From assembly GCA_934352055.1 (NCBI GenBank), contig CAKRJY010000001.1, positions 563,375 through 627,374 of the forward strand: a stretch of 64,000 nt of DNA. The letters are read 5' to 3'. Within the stretch, counting starts at the first letter, position 1. Each line of letters starts with the position of its first letter. The position numbers and the translations under genes were made by a program. The notes under the pieces are model-generated. The model saw only the letters and a program-made list of their open reading frames with translations. It searched no databases and was not told the origin of the DNA. Below, one piece after another: positions 39,751 through 49,218 of the stretch. Source of the stretch: an uncultured Lachnospiraceae bacterium (GTDB taxonomy: Bacteria; Bacillota; Clostridia; Lachnospirales; Lachnospiraceae).

Positions 39751-41484
39751 TTACAACATCTTTTCTACTAATGCATTTACGGCTTCTTTCATTGCCTCTG
39801 CTTTTGCCTCTGCATCTGCAATCGATGTACCCTTGATACCAAAATAGAATTTGACTTTTGGTTCTGTACCGGAAGGTCTGACACATACCCATGCATCATC
39901 TGTCAATTCATAGTAAAGCACATTGGAACTTGGAAGTCCGGTCGGACGCACTTCTCCTGTTGCCACATCAGTAATCATATCATTCTTATAATCACGCACA
40001 GCCGTCACCTGATATGCGCCAATTTCCTTTGGTGCATCTGCACGTAAAGTGTTCATGATAGTACCAATTTTTTCCAGACCTTCAATGCCCTTTAAGGTAA
40101 TGGCTGTAATACCATCCTGATAATAGCCATAGCGCTCGTACATAGCAATCATTGCATCCCACAAGGTCATATTCTTTGTCTTATAATAAGCTGCAGCTTC
40201 GCAAAGTGCCATAGAAGCAACTACCGCGTCCTTATCTCTTGCATATGTTCCCGTCAGACAGCCATAGCTCTCTTCCATACCGAAAAGATATGTGCCCTTT
40301 CCTGTTGTTTCCATTTCTAAAATCTTTTGACCAATAAACTTGAATCCGGTCAACACTTCCACTAACGCAATACCATAATGCTTTGCAATCGCATCTGCCA
40401 TGTTGGTAGAAACGATAGAGCGGATAAATACGCCATCTTCCGGAAGTCCCTGCAATTCCTTCTTCTGACCAATCAGATAATCTCCGATCAGACAGCCTGA
40501 CATATTACCGGTGAGTGGATGGTATTCCCCTGTCTGTGCATCTTTCACATAAACACCCAAACGATCCGCATCCGGATCTGTAGCGAGAACTAAATCTGCA
40601 TCCACTTTCTTTGCCAATGCAAGACCAAGCGTAAATGCTTCTTTTGCTTCCGGGTTTGGATAGCTGACCGTCGGAAAATCTCCATCCGGCAATTCCTGTT
40701 CCGGCACTACATAAACCTGCGTAAATCCAAGTTCTTTTAAAACGCGACGCACCGGAATATTTCCTGTTCCATGAAGTGGTGTATAAACCACCTTAATCTC
40801 AGAACCAACAGCATCAATCGCATCCTGATGTACTACAAGCTTCTTCAGCTCGGCAATGTATGGATCATCAATATCTGCACCTATGGTCTGGTAAAGTCCT
40901 GCTGCGATTGCCTCTTCTTTATCCATTTTTTTGCATACTGCATAATCGGAGATTGCCTTTACCTCATCCATGATTCCACTATCGTGTGGAGGGGTAATCT
41001 GCGCACCATCTTCCCAATATACTTTGTAACCATTGTACTCTGGCGGATTATGACTTGCGGTAATATTGATACCGGCAATTGTATGTAATTTACGTACTGC
41101 ATAAGATAATTCCGGTGTTGGACGAAGGGATTCAAACACATATGCCTTAATGCCGTTTGCCGCTAAGCAAAGTGCTGCCACATCCGCAAATTCCGGTGAC
41201 ATATGTCTGGAATCATATGCAATTGCAACACCTCTGTCCTGTCCGCCAACTTTTAAAATATAGTTTGCGAGTCCCTGCGTTGCCTTACGCACAGTATATT
41301 CATTCATACGGTTGCAGCCTGCGCCAATAATGCCGCGAAGTCCGGCTGTACCGAATTCCAATTCCGTATAAAATCTCTCCTCGATTTCTTTTTCATCTCC
41401 TGCGATCTGGCGCAACTCTTCTTTTGTTGCTTCATCCATGTAATCGCTTTCTAACCAATGTGTATACTGCTCTTTGTAACCCAT
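39751..41484 (-). CDS. Phosphoglucomutase/phosphomannomutase (alpha-PGM)
   Basis: 577 aa, the length of Bacillus PgcA. Conserved motifs: 'FGTAGLRGIIGAGCNRMN', the phosphoserine loop ITASHNPPEYNGYK, the metal-binding 'ATDPDADRLG' and sugar-binding 'GMEESYG', and the C-terminal phosphate site 'VRPSGTEPKVKFY'. It converts glucose-1-phosphate and glucose-6-phosphate, feeding wall and glycan precursors. AAGGAGG precedes the start; promoter at 41520-41548. Confidence 0.94.
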   Translation of the reverse strand: MGYKEQYTHWLESDYMDEATKEELRQIAGDEKEIEERFYTELEFGTAGLRGIIGAGCNRMNEYTVRKATQGLANYILKVGGQDRGVAIAYDSRHMSPEFADVAALCLAANGIKAYVFESLRPTPELSYAVRKLHTIAGINITASHNPPEYNGYKVYWEDGAQITPPHDSGIMDEVKAISDYAVCKKMDKEEAIAAGLYQTIGADIDDPYIAELKKLVVHQDAIDAVGSEIKVVYTPLHGTGNIPVRRVLKELGFTQVYVVPEQELPDGDFPTVSYPNPEAKEAFTLGLALAKKVDADLVLATDPDADRLGVYVKDAQTGEYHPLTGNMSGCLIGDYLIGQKKELQGLPEDGVFIRSIVSTNMADAIAKHYGIALVEVLTGFKFIGQKILEMETTGKGTYLFGMEESYGCLTGTYARDKDAVVASMALCEAAAYYKTKNMTLWDAMIAMYERYGYYQDGITAITLKGIEGLEKIGTIMNTLRADAPKEIGAYQVTAVRDYKNDMITDVATGEVRPTGLPSSNVLYYELTDDAWVCVRPSGTEPKVKFYFGIKGTSIADAEAKAEAMKEAVNALVEKML

Positions 41485-41519
41485 AGCATCCTCCTTTTGA
41501 ATATCTCGTATTCTTTTTT

Positions 41520-41548
41520 ATCATAATTGCCTATCTTGTATTAGTCAA
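41520..41548 (-). promoter_or_regulatory. Promoter of the phosphoglucomutase gene
   Basis: TTGACT (41543-41548), 17 bases, TATGAT (41520-41525) on the minus strand; the -35 overlaps the end of the upstream gene. Confidence 0.65.
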
Positions 41549-42842
41549 GCAATGTAGATAGCATCTTTGAGATGGTCGTCAGATAATCTGTCTCCGTATC
41601 CGATAAGTTCGATGAAGATGAACTGCTATCATTCGATGACGTATCCTTATCTCCTTTATTGGTTTTGTTCTTGTTCGTAGAATTCTTATTGGAATTACTA
41701 TTGGAATTGCTGTTTGAACTATTACTTGTGCTATTATTTGTGCTATTACTCGTACGGTTACTTGTGCTGCCGCCTGTACTCTGCGTCGTATTTTCACTGC
41801 TTTGCGAAGTGTCTTCTGTATCCTCTGTCTGTGCCATATCCAGCGAAATCGTCGCACTCTCAGAATTCACGATTAAAGTCTTTTGCCAATCATCATACCC
41901 TTCTGCCACCACACGAAGCTTATGTGCCCCGTAGGTCACCGGCACTACCTGTCCCACGGTAATCTGCTCGCCATCCACATAAACAGACACACCTGCCACT
42001 TCCGATGTAAATGTCAGCTGACACACCTTCGGGCCACTGCCTTTGAGCTGATTCAGATCCACAATGGTTGTCTCCCCACGCACAACGGTATAATCCCCTG
42101 TACCGCCATAACCATTATTTGCGACAGTAATTGCATACGTTCCTTCCGGCACTTCTAAGCACATATCACCGGTTACTTTTGTAAAAATCCGGTTGCCAAT
42201 GCAAATCATGCTATCTACAAACGTATCACTATTCTGAAGCTGGATATAGCCATGACCGGTCGTCACGATGACTGACCACACATCCTTATCCTTGCCAATC
42301 ACCTGTAAGGTGTCCTCCGCGCCAATCGCATCTAAGCTGATCTGCGCATCCTGTGAAAATGCCATCGTATCCGGCGTAATCCGATACGCCGTCTGACCAA
42401 TGGTAAAAATGCCCTTTGCTATATCAATCTCATAATTGGTAATGTCTTTTTGATTCCATACCTCGTCCGACATCTGCACCGAACTAAGTGTTGAGGACGC
42501 ACTGATTTCGCCCAGACGGACAACCTGCCCCGGTGTAAAATGAATCGAGCTGTAAGAATCCCCATAGGCATCCATAAATCGTGTACTCAGCGTATAGCCA
42601 TAACGTACCTGTCGCTCTGTCTTAGGAGAATACAGTGTCATTGTCTCTCCCATCATATCTATTTGTTCAATGATATAATCCGGCGTTGTCTCTTCCTTAT
42701 CTGCTGTCTCCTGTTCCTGCTTTGCTGCAGGCGCACGATAAGTAAAAGGCTCATTTTCTTCCTGTTTTCCACATGCGTTCATGACACATAAAAGCAGGAG
42801 CAGCATAACGGTACAACCACCTTTTTTCCATATGTTTTTCAT
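41541..42842 (-). CDS. PEGA-domain lipoprotein with Ser/Asn/Thr-rich tail
   Basis: 433 aa. Lipoprotein signal (KKGGCTVMLLLLLCVMNAC) with the lipidated Cys in MNAC. Residues 55-250 form an uncharacterised all-beta region. PEGA-like repeats follow: 'EVPEGTYAITVANNGYGG' and 'SVYVDGEQITVGQVVPVTYGAHKLRVVAEGYDDWQK'. A low-complexity part (about 345-410; repeats of NSTSNSS-type text) leads to a short C-terminal helix 'DYLTTISKMLSTLL'. The start has almost no ribosome site and sits at the predicted transcription start, so the mRNA may be leaderless. It lies 14 bases after the CotS-like gene. PEGA proteins are surface proteins of unclear role. Confidence 0.8.
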   Translation of the reverse strand: MKNIWKKGGCTVMLLLLLCVMNACGKQEENEPFTYRAPAAKQEQETADKEETTPDYIIEQIDMMGETMTLYSPKTERQVRYGYTLSTRFMDAYGDSYSSIHFTPGQVVRLGEISASSTLSSVQMSDEVWNQKDITNYEIDIAKGIFTIGQTAYRITPDTMAFSQDAQISLDAIGAEDTLQVIGKDKDVWSVIVTTGHGYIQLQNSDTFVDSMICIGNRIFTKVTGDMCLEVPEGTYAITVANNGYGGTGDYTVVRGETTIVDLNQLKGSGPKVCQLTFTSEVAGVSVYVDGEQITVGQVVPVTYGAHKLRVVAEGYDDWQKTLIVNSESATISLDMAQTEDTEDTSQSSENTTQSTGGSTSNRTSNSTNNSTSNSSNSNSNSNSNKNSTNKNKTNKGDKDTSSNDSSSSSSNLSDTETDYLTTISKMLSTLLD

Positions 42843-42848
42843 AGCTCG

Positions 42849-42877
42849 ATTATAAACTATTCCATCAGATTATACAA
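42849..42877 (-). promoter_or_regulatory. Promoter placing the start site at the PEGA gene ATG
   Basis: TTGTAT (42872-42877), 17 bases, TATAAT (42849-42854) on the minus strand, overlapping the stop of the CotS-like gene. The start codon is seven bases below the -10, where transcription should begin. Confidence 0.55.
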
Positions 42878-43864
42878 TAATGCCAGGTATTCCCGACGTG
42901 CAGTTTCCTGGTTCATAATCTGCCGCAATTTATCACCATCACGTTTGGATGACCACGTTTTCTTGTTGTTATTATAGTGGTTTGCAATTTTCCAGAATTT
43001 TTCCGGATAAAGCAGCCGTAAATATAGTTCATATACTTCTTCCGTTTCCATCGGACGGACTCTCTGATACGTCATCAACATCTGCCTTCCAAGCTCTGCA
43101 TTCCAACGATTTTTTTCCAATGCCTTACGCATATATTTTGCAAGATCACTCATCGCACTGTCCATACGCATGTTTTCAAAATGCTGGATATACGACAAAT
43201 GACTGCAATCTAAAACATTATGATGATGATAATCTCCGTGGCATAGCTGCACTCGCATTTTTTGGTGTTGTACCTGTTTTTCCACACATTCTGATTGCTC
43301 TAAAAACAAGGTATACGCCTGCTCGTACAACTCTTCAAACTCGGTTTTTTTCTTCTTTTTCCGCGCGTAATTCCGCAAATTACGCAATTCCCGGTTATGC
43401 CGTTTCACCTCCGCAAAAAACATATGCTCCTGCGCAAGAAATACCGTTTTATCCACTTCCGGCAGCGATGCTAATTGCAAATGCAGATCTGCCAGTTTCC
43501 GCGCTCCCTCCAACACTTCACATGCATTTTTCACATCGCATTCCCGCCCCGGCTGATACTGTTTTAATATGTAAGATGGTCCATGTTCTTCCCGGACCAT
43601 ATATGCCCCTTCCTTCGTCGCAACAAGCTGTTCCGTCCTCGCATCCCACGTATGCAACTCCCGTAACACATACGCCAATTGCTCTGCTTTTTGCGCTGAT
43701 CCGCTAAAAGGCTTCAGCATACAAATCCCTTGTGTCGTATGAATCAGCAGACTTCCTCTTCCCTTAGAAACGCCTGTAATCTCCAGCTCATATTCTCCAA
43801 GCAGTTGTTCTCCTTGCCCCATACGCGGAATAACAATCTGTGATTTCTCTATATTTTCACACAT
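42857..43864 (-). CDS. CotS-like spore coat kinase-fold protein
   Basis: 335 aa, aminoglycoside-phosphotransferase/CotS fold. 'EITGVSKGRGSLLIHTTQGICMLKPF' is the family's N-terminal lobe; the catalytic loop is 'QLCHGDYHHHNVL'. The metal-binding Asp expected shortly after is replaced: the text reads 'SYIQHFENMRMDSAMSDLAKYMRK'. Thus the kinase activity is doubtful. CotS-type proteins are coat components in Bacillus. No signal peptide. It stands alone before the PEGA gene and after a gap of 80 bases from cca. Confidence 0.83.
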   Translation of the reverse strand: MCENIEKSQIVIPRMGQGEQLLGEYELEITGVSKGRGSLLIHTTQGICMLKPFSGSAQKAEQLAYVLRELHTWDARTEQLVATKEGAYMVREEHGPSYILKQYQPGRECDVKNACEVLEGARKLADLHLQLASLPEVDKTVFLAQEHMFFAEVKRHNRELRNLRNYARKKKKKTEFEELYEQAYTLFLEQSECVEKQVQHQKMRVQLCHGDYHHHNVLDCSHLSYIQHFENMRMDSAMSDLAKYMRKALEKNRWNAELGRQMLMTYQRVRPMETEEVYELYLRLLYPEKFWKIANHYNNNKKTWSSKRDGDKLRQIMNQETARREYLALLYNLME

Positions 43865-43946
43865 AAAAAATCCTCCATAACACGAACACCATTTTCCAAT
43901 ATCTGTTCATCTTATGAAGGAATCTCTCTGATTATACCTATCGTAT

Positions 43947-45287
43947 TTATTTTTCTATTGCCGCCAGGCGCTTTGCCTCTGCAAGCAATTCTTCTCTTGT
44001 ATTCTTTGCCGGTTCCTCAATCACCTGTGTAAACAACAAATCCAGAATCTCACCAACCTTTTTTCCCTGCGGTACGCCAATATCTAACAAGTCTTTTCCA
44101 TTGAGCGCAAGATCTTTTTTTTGCACGCAGACCTGTTTCTCCATAATCCTGTCATACAACGCCTCAAACTGATCGATGGCGTCTAATTTCTGTTGGCGCA
44201 TATACATGCTTTGTGCCAACGTATCTGCCCGTTTCACGGCAAAGATTTCCGGGAAACTCTCCAATCCCATTTTCACAATGCTGCGGCGCACATTTTTCTC
44301 CTGCAATACTGGTCGCATATCATGAAAACGTACCAGGCGCTTCACCGAGCGAATGGTATCATTGTCAAATTTGAGCCGGCGTAAAATCTGTCCTGTCATC
44401 TCTGCACCAATTTCCGGATGTCCATAAAAATGGTCATTTTCTGCTTCATCTGTTGTTCTGCACACCGGCTTTGCCACATCGTGAAACAGCATCGTCAAAC
44501 GCAGCACACGATCTGCCGGTACTGCCATAAGTGCATGAATGGTGTGCTCGCCCACAGAATACTGATGGTGAACGGTATGTTGCGGTGTTTCCATCATTGC
44601 ATCAAATTCCGGCAAAAAAATCCCAGTCAGACCACACGCATAAACCGTACGCATTTCCTCCGGATGAGCCGATGTGAGCAGTTTCACAAGCTCCACCATA
44701 ATGCGTTCCATACTCACCCGCGCAATGGTTGGTGCCAACGCACAGATAGCATCATAGGTGGCTTTATCGATAGAAAAGCCAAGCTGTGCCGCAAAACGTA
44801 CCGCGCGAAGCATACGCAGGGCATCTTCTGAAAAACGCTCCGTTGCCTCTCCCACGCACCGAATCACACCATCCTGTAAATCCTGCATACCGCCAAACAA
44901 ATCCACCAGACCTTCTGTCTGGTTATATGCCATGGCGTTGATCGTAAAATCACGACGCCGCAAATCTTCCGATAAAAGATTGGTAAAAGCAACACTCTCC
45001 GGGTGTCTTCCATCCTTATACTCACCATCAATACGATATGTTGTCACCTCATATCCACATTTGCCACACATAATGGTAACCGTACCATGTGCAATACCGG
45101 TATCAATGGTATGGGTAAACAATGCCTTTACCTCTTCCGGCGAAGCTGAAGTCGTAATATCCCAGTCAGCCGGTTCTTTACCTAAAATGCTGTCGCGGAC
45201 ACAGCCGCCTACTGCATAGGCTTCGTGTCCGCAACTTTCTAACCGTTCTATAATTTTAATGACATCCTGTGGTAATACAATATTCAT
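43947..45287 (-). CDS. cca: CCA-adding tRNA nucleotidyltransferase with HD domain
   Basis: 446 aa from the ATG at 45287, which shares one base with the proS stop (TAATG). Nucleotidyltransferase core: 'YAVGGCVRDSILGKEPADWDITTSA' (GGxVRD and DxD), 'RRRDFTINAMAYN' and 'DALRMLRAVRFAAQLGF'. An HD domain follows near 250: 'LTMLFHDVAKPVC'. It adds the CCA end to tRNAs; the tRNA genes in this window lack encoded CCA, so it is required. It is translated with proS. Confidence 0.93.
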   Translation of the reverse strand: MNIVLPQDVIKIIERLESCGHEAYAVGGCVRDSILGKEPADWDITTSASPEEVKALFTHTIDTGIAHGTVTIMCGKCGYEVTTYRIDGEYKDGRHPESVAFTNLLSEDLRRRDFTINAMAYNQTEGLVDLFGGMQDLQDGVIRCVGEATERFSEDALRMLRAVRFAAQLGFSIDKATYDAICALAPTIARVSMERIMVELVKLLTSAHPEEMRTVYACGLTGIFLPEFDAMMETPQHTVHHQYSVGEHTIHALMAVPADRVLRLTMLFHDVAKPVCRTTDEAENDHFYGHPEIGAEMTGQILRRLKFDNDTIRSVKRLVRFHDMRPVLQEKNVRRSIVKMGLESFPEIFAVKRADTLAQSMYMRQQKLDAIDQFEALYDRIMEKQVCVQKKDLALNGKDLLDIGVPQGKKVGEILDLLFTQVIEEPAKNTREELLAEAKRLAAIEK

Positions 45288-46726
45288 TAATATGCTTTGC
45301 CCCAATAAACTAACTTCTTAGCCGGTTTGCCACAGCATACACAAACATCAGAAATCGCTTCCTGTGCAAATGGCATACATCTGCTTGTAGCTGTTGTATC
45401 TTCCTTGATCTTGTCTTCACATGCCTGATCGCCACACCACATTCCACGGATAAATCCTGGTTTGTTTGCTACGATTTCTTTGAACTCTTCGTAATTGTGT
45501 GCATCATATGTATGTGCTTCTCTATGTGCTCTTGCTCTTTCCAGCATTTCTGTCTGCATCGTAGCAAGAATCTCTGTGATCTTTTCTGCCAATTCATCGA
45601 TGCATACTGTGATTTTTTCTCTTGTATCACGGCGAACAACCACAGCCTGGTTTGCCTCTATATCGCGAGGTCCCATCTCTACACGAACCGGAATACCACG
45701 CATTTCCTGCTCAGAGAACTTCCATCCCGGTGATTTATCCGTGTCGTCTAACTTCGCACGAAGACCTGCTGCCTTTAATGCGTCCAACACTTCGTGTGCC
45801 TTATCAAGCACACCGTCTTTGTTCTGCATAATTGGAATGATATCTACCTGTGTAGGTGCAATTCTTGGTGGAAGTACCAAGCCTGAATCATCACCATGTA
45901 CCATGATAATCGCACCAATCAGACGTGTTGTCATACCCCATGAAGTCTGATGTACATACTTTAACTGGTTATCCTTATCGGTATATTGAATTTCAAATGC
46001 CTTGGCAAAACCATCACCAAAGTTATGGCTGGTACCAGACTGCAAGGCTTTACCATCATGCATCAATGCTTCAATTGTGTAAGTAGCTTCTGCCCCTGCA
46101 AATTTTTCTTTATCTGTCTTACGTCCACGGACAACCGGCATAGCCAGTACTTCCTCACAGAAATCTGCATACAGATTCAGCATCTGCTGTGTACGCTCTT
46201 CGGCTTCCTCTGCAGTTGCATGCGCTGTATGGCCTTCCTGCCATAAAAATTCTCTGGAACGGAGGAATGGTCTTGTCTCCTTTTCCCAACGTACCACAGA
46301 ACACCACTGGTTGTACAACTTTGGAAGATCACGGTAAGACTGGATTTCATCCTTATAAAAATCACAGAAAAGTGTCTCCGATGTAGGACGTACACAAAGT
46401 CTTTCCTGCAATGGGTTGAGACCGCCATACGTTACCCATGCAACTTCCGGTGCAAATCCCTCAACATGATCCTTTTCTCTTTCGAGAAGACTTTCCGGAA
46501 TAAACATTGGCATGTAAACATTTTCCACGCCTGTCTCTTTAAATCTACGATCCAATTCATGCTGGATATTCTCCCAGATTGCGTAACCTGCAGGTTTAAA
46601 AATCATACATCCCTTTACGCTGGAATACCCCATCAATTCTGCTTTTTTAACAACATCCGTATACCACTGTGCGAAGTCAACATCCATCGATGTAATGGCT
46701 TCTACTAATTTTTTATCCTTTGCCAT
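45287..46726 (-). CDS. proS: Prolyl-tRNA synthetase, archaeal/eukaryotic type
   Basis: 479 aa from the second ATG of ATGATG, five bases after AGGAGG. Class II motifs: 'MIFKPAGYAIWENIQHELD' (motif 1), 'RWEKETRPFLRSREFLWQEGHTAH' (motif 2) and motif 3 late. It lacks the bacterial editing insertion and has a zinc-like C-terminal part: 'MWCGDQACEDK' and 'CVCCGKPAKKLVYWGKAY', features of the archaeal-type ProRS found in many Clostridia. It charges tRNA-Pro. A consensus promoter lies 35 bases upstream; there is no T-box. Confidence 0.95.
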   Translation of the reverse strand: MAKDKKLVEAITSMDVDFAQWYTDVVKKAELMGYSSVKGCMIFKPAGYAIWENIQHELDRRFKETGVENVYMPMFIPESLLEREKDHVEGFAPEVAWVTYGGLNPLQERLCVRPTSETLFCDFYKDEIQSYRDLPKLYNQWCSVVRWEKETRPFLRSREFLWQEGHTAHATAEEAEERTQQMLNLYADFCEEVLAMPVVRGRKTDKEKFAGAEATYTIEALMHDGKALQSGTSHNFGDGFAKAFEIQYTDKDNQLKYVHQTSWGMTTRLIGAIIMVHGDDSGLVLPPRIAPTQVDIIPIMQNKDGVLDKAHEVLDALKAAGLRAKLDDTDKSPGWKFSEQEMRGIPVRVEMGPRDIEANQAVVVRRDTREKITVCIDELAEKITEILATMQTEMLERARAHREAHTYDAHNYEEFKEIVANKPGFIRGMWCGDQACEDKIKEDTTATSRCMPFAQEAISDVCVCCGKPAKKLVYWGKAY

Positions 46727-46760
46727 CATGGCCTCCTTATTACTTTCATCAATACCATTT

Positions 46761-46789
46761 ATTCTAAAAAAATCCACAGGTCTTGTCAA
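46761..46789 (-). promoter_or_regulatory. Promoter of proS-cca
   Basis: TTGACA (46784-46789), 17 bases, TAGAAT (46761-46766) on the minus strand. Confidence 0.8.
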
Positions 46790-46809
46790 GGCTGGTATCC
46801 GTGTATTTT

Positions 46810-47784
46810 CTAGGTAAAACGATATATTTCCCAAATCAGAAATGCACTGGCTGGTCCTAAAATCACACCCCAGATTCCATATATCTGAAGTCCCAGATAA
46901 ATACAGGCAAGTACAATGAGCGGATTAGCCCCAACACTTCTTCCAATTAACTTTGGTTCTAAGTACTGGCGAAGCAGACTTGTTGCCCCTGCCAGGACCA
47001 CATAATAACACCCGAGCAGTATCTTTTTCTGCAAAAACATCACCACCGCCCACGGCAAAAAAACAAGCGCAGTTCCTATAAATGGCAGAGCATCACAAAT
47101 GCCGATAAACACCCCAAGCAGCACGGCATACCGGTTTCCTGTCACCAAAAGTGCAGCAATACAAATGGCTGTAATGATCAGCATAATGATCCCCTGTGCC
47201 CGCAGATAATCACCACCTGCTACCGACAAATCTTTTGCCAGAGAAATCACCACCTGCCCAAACGTATTTTTTTGGATTTGCTCCTGCAGCAACTCATAGT
47301 CTTTGGTCATCAAAACTGTTGCCACGACTGTCACCGCAAGCGCAACCATTCCACCAAGGGTATCCTGCATGCCGCCAAAGGGAGAAGCCACATTATCAAT
47401 CAGATGATCTAACATTTTCCCGGTGTCAAATTTGCCTACTAATTTTTCATATGCCTCTCCCACGAGGCCTGATTCTTTCGCGCCCTCCCAATACAACAGT
47501 TCTTCCCGTCTTCCCCACAAATCCAGAAATTCCTGCAGCAGATACCATAACGCCAAAAGAATACCGCCTGCAATCGCCACATTGCGAAGCACACAAAGGT
47601 ATGCGTGTTCTTTTTTCTTTCCGGGCATTCTGCGAAAAAATCCTGCCAGATAATAAGCTACAAAAAAGGGAAGCACCATTGGCAGCATCCATTTCATAAA
47701 TGCATATACCAGGATGGTGATTCCCAATAATTTGATTGTATTTCGAATAAAATGATACTTTTGCTCCATGACAAAAGTATGCAC
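46810..47784 (-). CDS. AI-2E/YtvI-family membrane protein
   Basis: 324 aa, about seven or eight membrane segments. 'IRNTIKLLGITILVYAFMKWMLPMVLPFFVAYYLAGF' is read in parts; the C-terminal half 'GIIMLIITAICIAALLVTGNRYAVLLGVFIGICDALPFIGTALVFLPW' has the family's D-x-x-P-F-I-G-T motif and ends 'LVFLPWAVVMFL' with 'YLEPKLIGRSVGANPLIVLACIYLGLQIYGIWGVILGP'. The Bacillus sporulation protein YtvI is in this family. The start is ambiguous: GTG at 47784 or ATG at 47769; neither has a strong ribosome site. It follows the RluA gene after 33 bases. Confidence 0.83.
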   Translation of the reverse strand: MHTFVMEQKYHFIRNTIKLLGITILVYAFMKWMLPMVLPFFVAYYLAGFFRRMPGKKKEHAYLCVLRNVAIAGGILLALWYLLQEFLDLWGRREELLYWEGAKESGLVGEAYEKLVGKFDTGKMLDHLIDNVASPFGGMQDTLGGMVALAVTVVATVLMTKDYELLQEQIQKNTFGQVVISLAKDLSVAGGDYLRAQGIIMLIITAICIAALLVTGNRYAVLLGVFIGICDALPFIGTALVFLPWAVVMFLQKKILLGCYYVVLAGATSLLRQYLEPKLIGRSVGANPLIVLACIYLGLQIYGIWGVILGPASAFLIWEIYRFT

Positions 47785-47817
47785 TTCCCTATACCTTTTT
47801 ATACACTTTTTCCAGAT

Positions 47818-48477
47818 TTATTCCGGAAAAAAGTCCTGAAACTCCGCACCTCTTGGACGAATCACAAAATTCATCCCCTCGTCACTGACCGGATGTGTAA
47901 ACTGCAAACGATACGAGCAAAGACAAAGCGCATCGCCCGTGCGTGATCCACCATACTTCACATCACCGAGAATCGGTGCTGTGCGGCTTGCCAACTGCAC
48001 ACGGATCTGATGGAATCGTCCTGTATTCAAATGAATATCCAGCAGACTTCGATCATCCAGGCGTTTCACCACTTCATAGGAAAGACGTGCTTTTTTGGCT
48101 CTCGGATTGTTCTCTGTCACTACCATAGCACGATTCTTTCTGCCATCTTTCACGACGTAGTCCTCCAGAACACCGGATTCCGGAATGTTTTCTCTGGTGA
48201 CAATCGCATAATAATGTTTTGCAAATTGTCTCGCCTTTAGCTCCTTTCCAAGAATCGCTGCCGCTGCTGCATTTTTTGCAAAAACGAGTACACCCTCAAC
48301 CGGCTGATCCAGGCGATGGATGATCCCCACATAATCACTCTCTCCTTTTTCCACACGGTAATTACGAATCATGCTCACCATATCCGGTTCCGTCAATTTT
48401 GCCGTCTGTGTTGCAATCCCCGCCGGCTTGTAGCACACAAGCACATCCTCATCTTCATATAAAATTTCCAGTTCCAT
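47818..48477 (-). CDS. RluA-family pseudouridine synthase (short)
   Basis: 219 aa without an S4 domain. 'VLVCYKPAGIATQTAK', the catalytic 'GIIHRLDQPVEGVLVFAKN' with Asp, 'LLDIHLNTGRFHQIRVQLAS' and 'ILGDVKYGG'. The position after D has QPVEG rather than KxTSG, as in the short RluA relatives of Firmicutes. Target RNA unknown. It is probably in one unit with the YtvI-like gene downstream. Confidence 0.88.
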   Translation of the reverse strand: MELEILYEDEDVLVCYKPAGIATQTAKLTEPDMVSMIRNYRVEKGESDYVGIIHRLDQPVEGVLVFAKNAAAAAILGKELKARQFAKHYYAIVTRENIPESGVLEDYVVKDGRKNRAMVVTENNPRAKKARLSYEVVKRLDDRSLLDIHLNTGRFHQIRVQLASRTAPILGDVKYGGSRTGDALCLCSYRLQFTHPVSDEGMNFVIRPRGAEFQDFFPE

Positions 48478-48525
48478 ACCTTCTCCTTCCGCACTCCGTT
48501 ATATTCCCCCAACGGCAGTGCCTTT

Positions 48526-49218
48526 TTATACCTTGAACCTATATCCCACGCCCCAGATTGTCTCGATGTATTGTGGTTTATTGGTATTCAATTCTACCTT
48601 TTCACGAATCTTTTTGATATGCACAGTAACCGTGGCTATATCTCCGACCGAATCCATATCCCAGATTTCTTTAAATAATTCCTGCTTACTAAAAACATGA
48701 TTTGGATGCTCCGCCAAAAAAGTCAATAATTCAAATTCTTTTGTTGTAAACTGTGTCTCCTCACCTCTGACCCATACACGTCTTGCCGTCTTATCAATCT
48801 TAATATCACGAATTTCAAACAGATCGCTCTGTGTCTGCTGGCTGCTTCCTACCAGACGATCGTATCTTGCAAGATGTGCTTTCACACGTGCCACCAATTC
48901 ACTTGGTGAGAATGGTTTTGTGATATAGTCATCTGCCCCCAGCCCTAATCCGCGGATTTTATCGATATCTTCCTTTTTCGCAGATACCATAAGAATCGGT
49001 GTATTCTTCACCTCGCGAATCCGTTTGCAAATTTCAAAACCATCCATGTCAGGCAACATCAAATCTAACACAAAAATGTCAAAGTCTTCTTCCAAAGCCC
49101 GCTCACAGCCTTTGCTGCCGTTCTGCTCAATAACAACTTCAAAATCACTCAATTCCAGATAATCTTTTTCTAGTTCTGCAATCGCCAATTCATCTTCGAT
49201 AATAAGCACTCTACTCAT
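48526..49218 (-). CDS. OmpR-family response regulator
   Basis: 230 aa. Receiver domain: acidic pair ED at 8-9 with Glu, phospho-acceptor Asp52 (FVLDLMLPDMDG), 'MVSAKK' and Lys in 'ITKPFS'. The C-terminal winged helix has 'TTKEFELLTFLAEHPNHVFSKQEL' and 'TVTVHIKKIREKVE' plus 'IWGVGYRF'. It is encoded with its kinase (eight-base overlap), which precedes it in the direction of transcription. Targets unknown. Confidence 0.93.
   Translation of the reverse strand: MSRVLIIEDELAIAELEKDYLELSDFEVVIEQNGSKGCERALEEDFDIFVLDLMLPDMDGFEICKRIREVKNTPILMVSAKKEDIDKIRGLGLGADDYITKPFSPSELVARVKAHLARYDRLVGSSQQTQSDLFEIRDIKIDKTARRVWVRGEETQFTTKEFELLTFLAEHPNHVFSKQELFKEIWDMDSVGDIATVTVHIKKIREKVELNTNKPQYIETIWGVGYRFKV

Noticed and set aside
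46727..46809. T-box riboswitch upstream of proS
   Set aside because: Only about 35 bases separate the promoter from the start codon; no T-box sequence is present.
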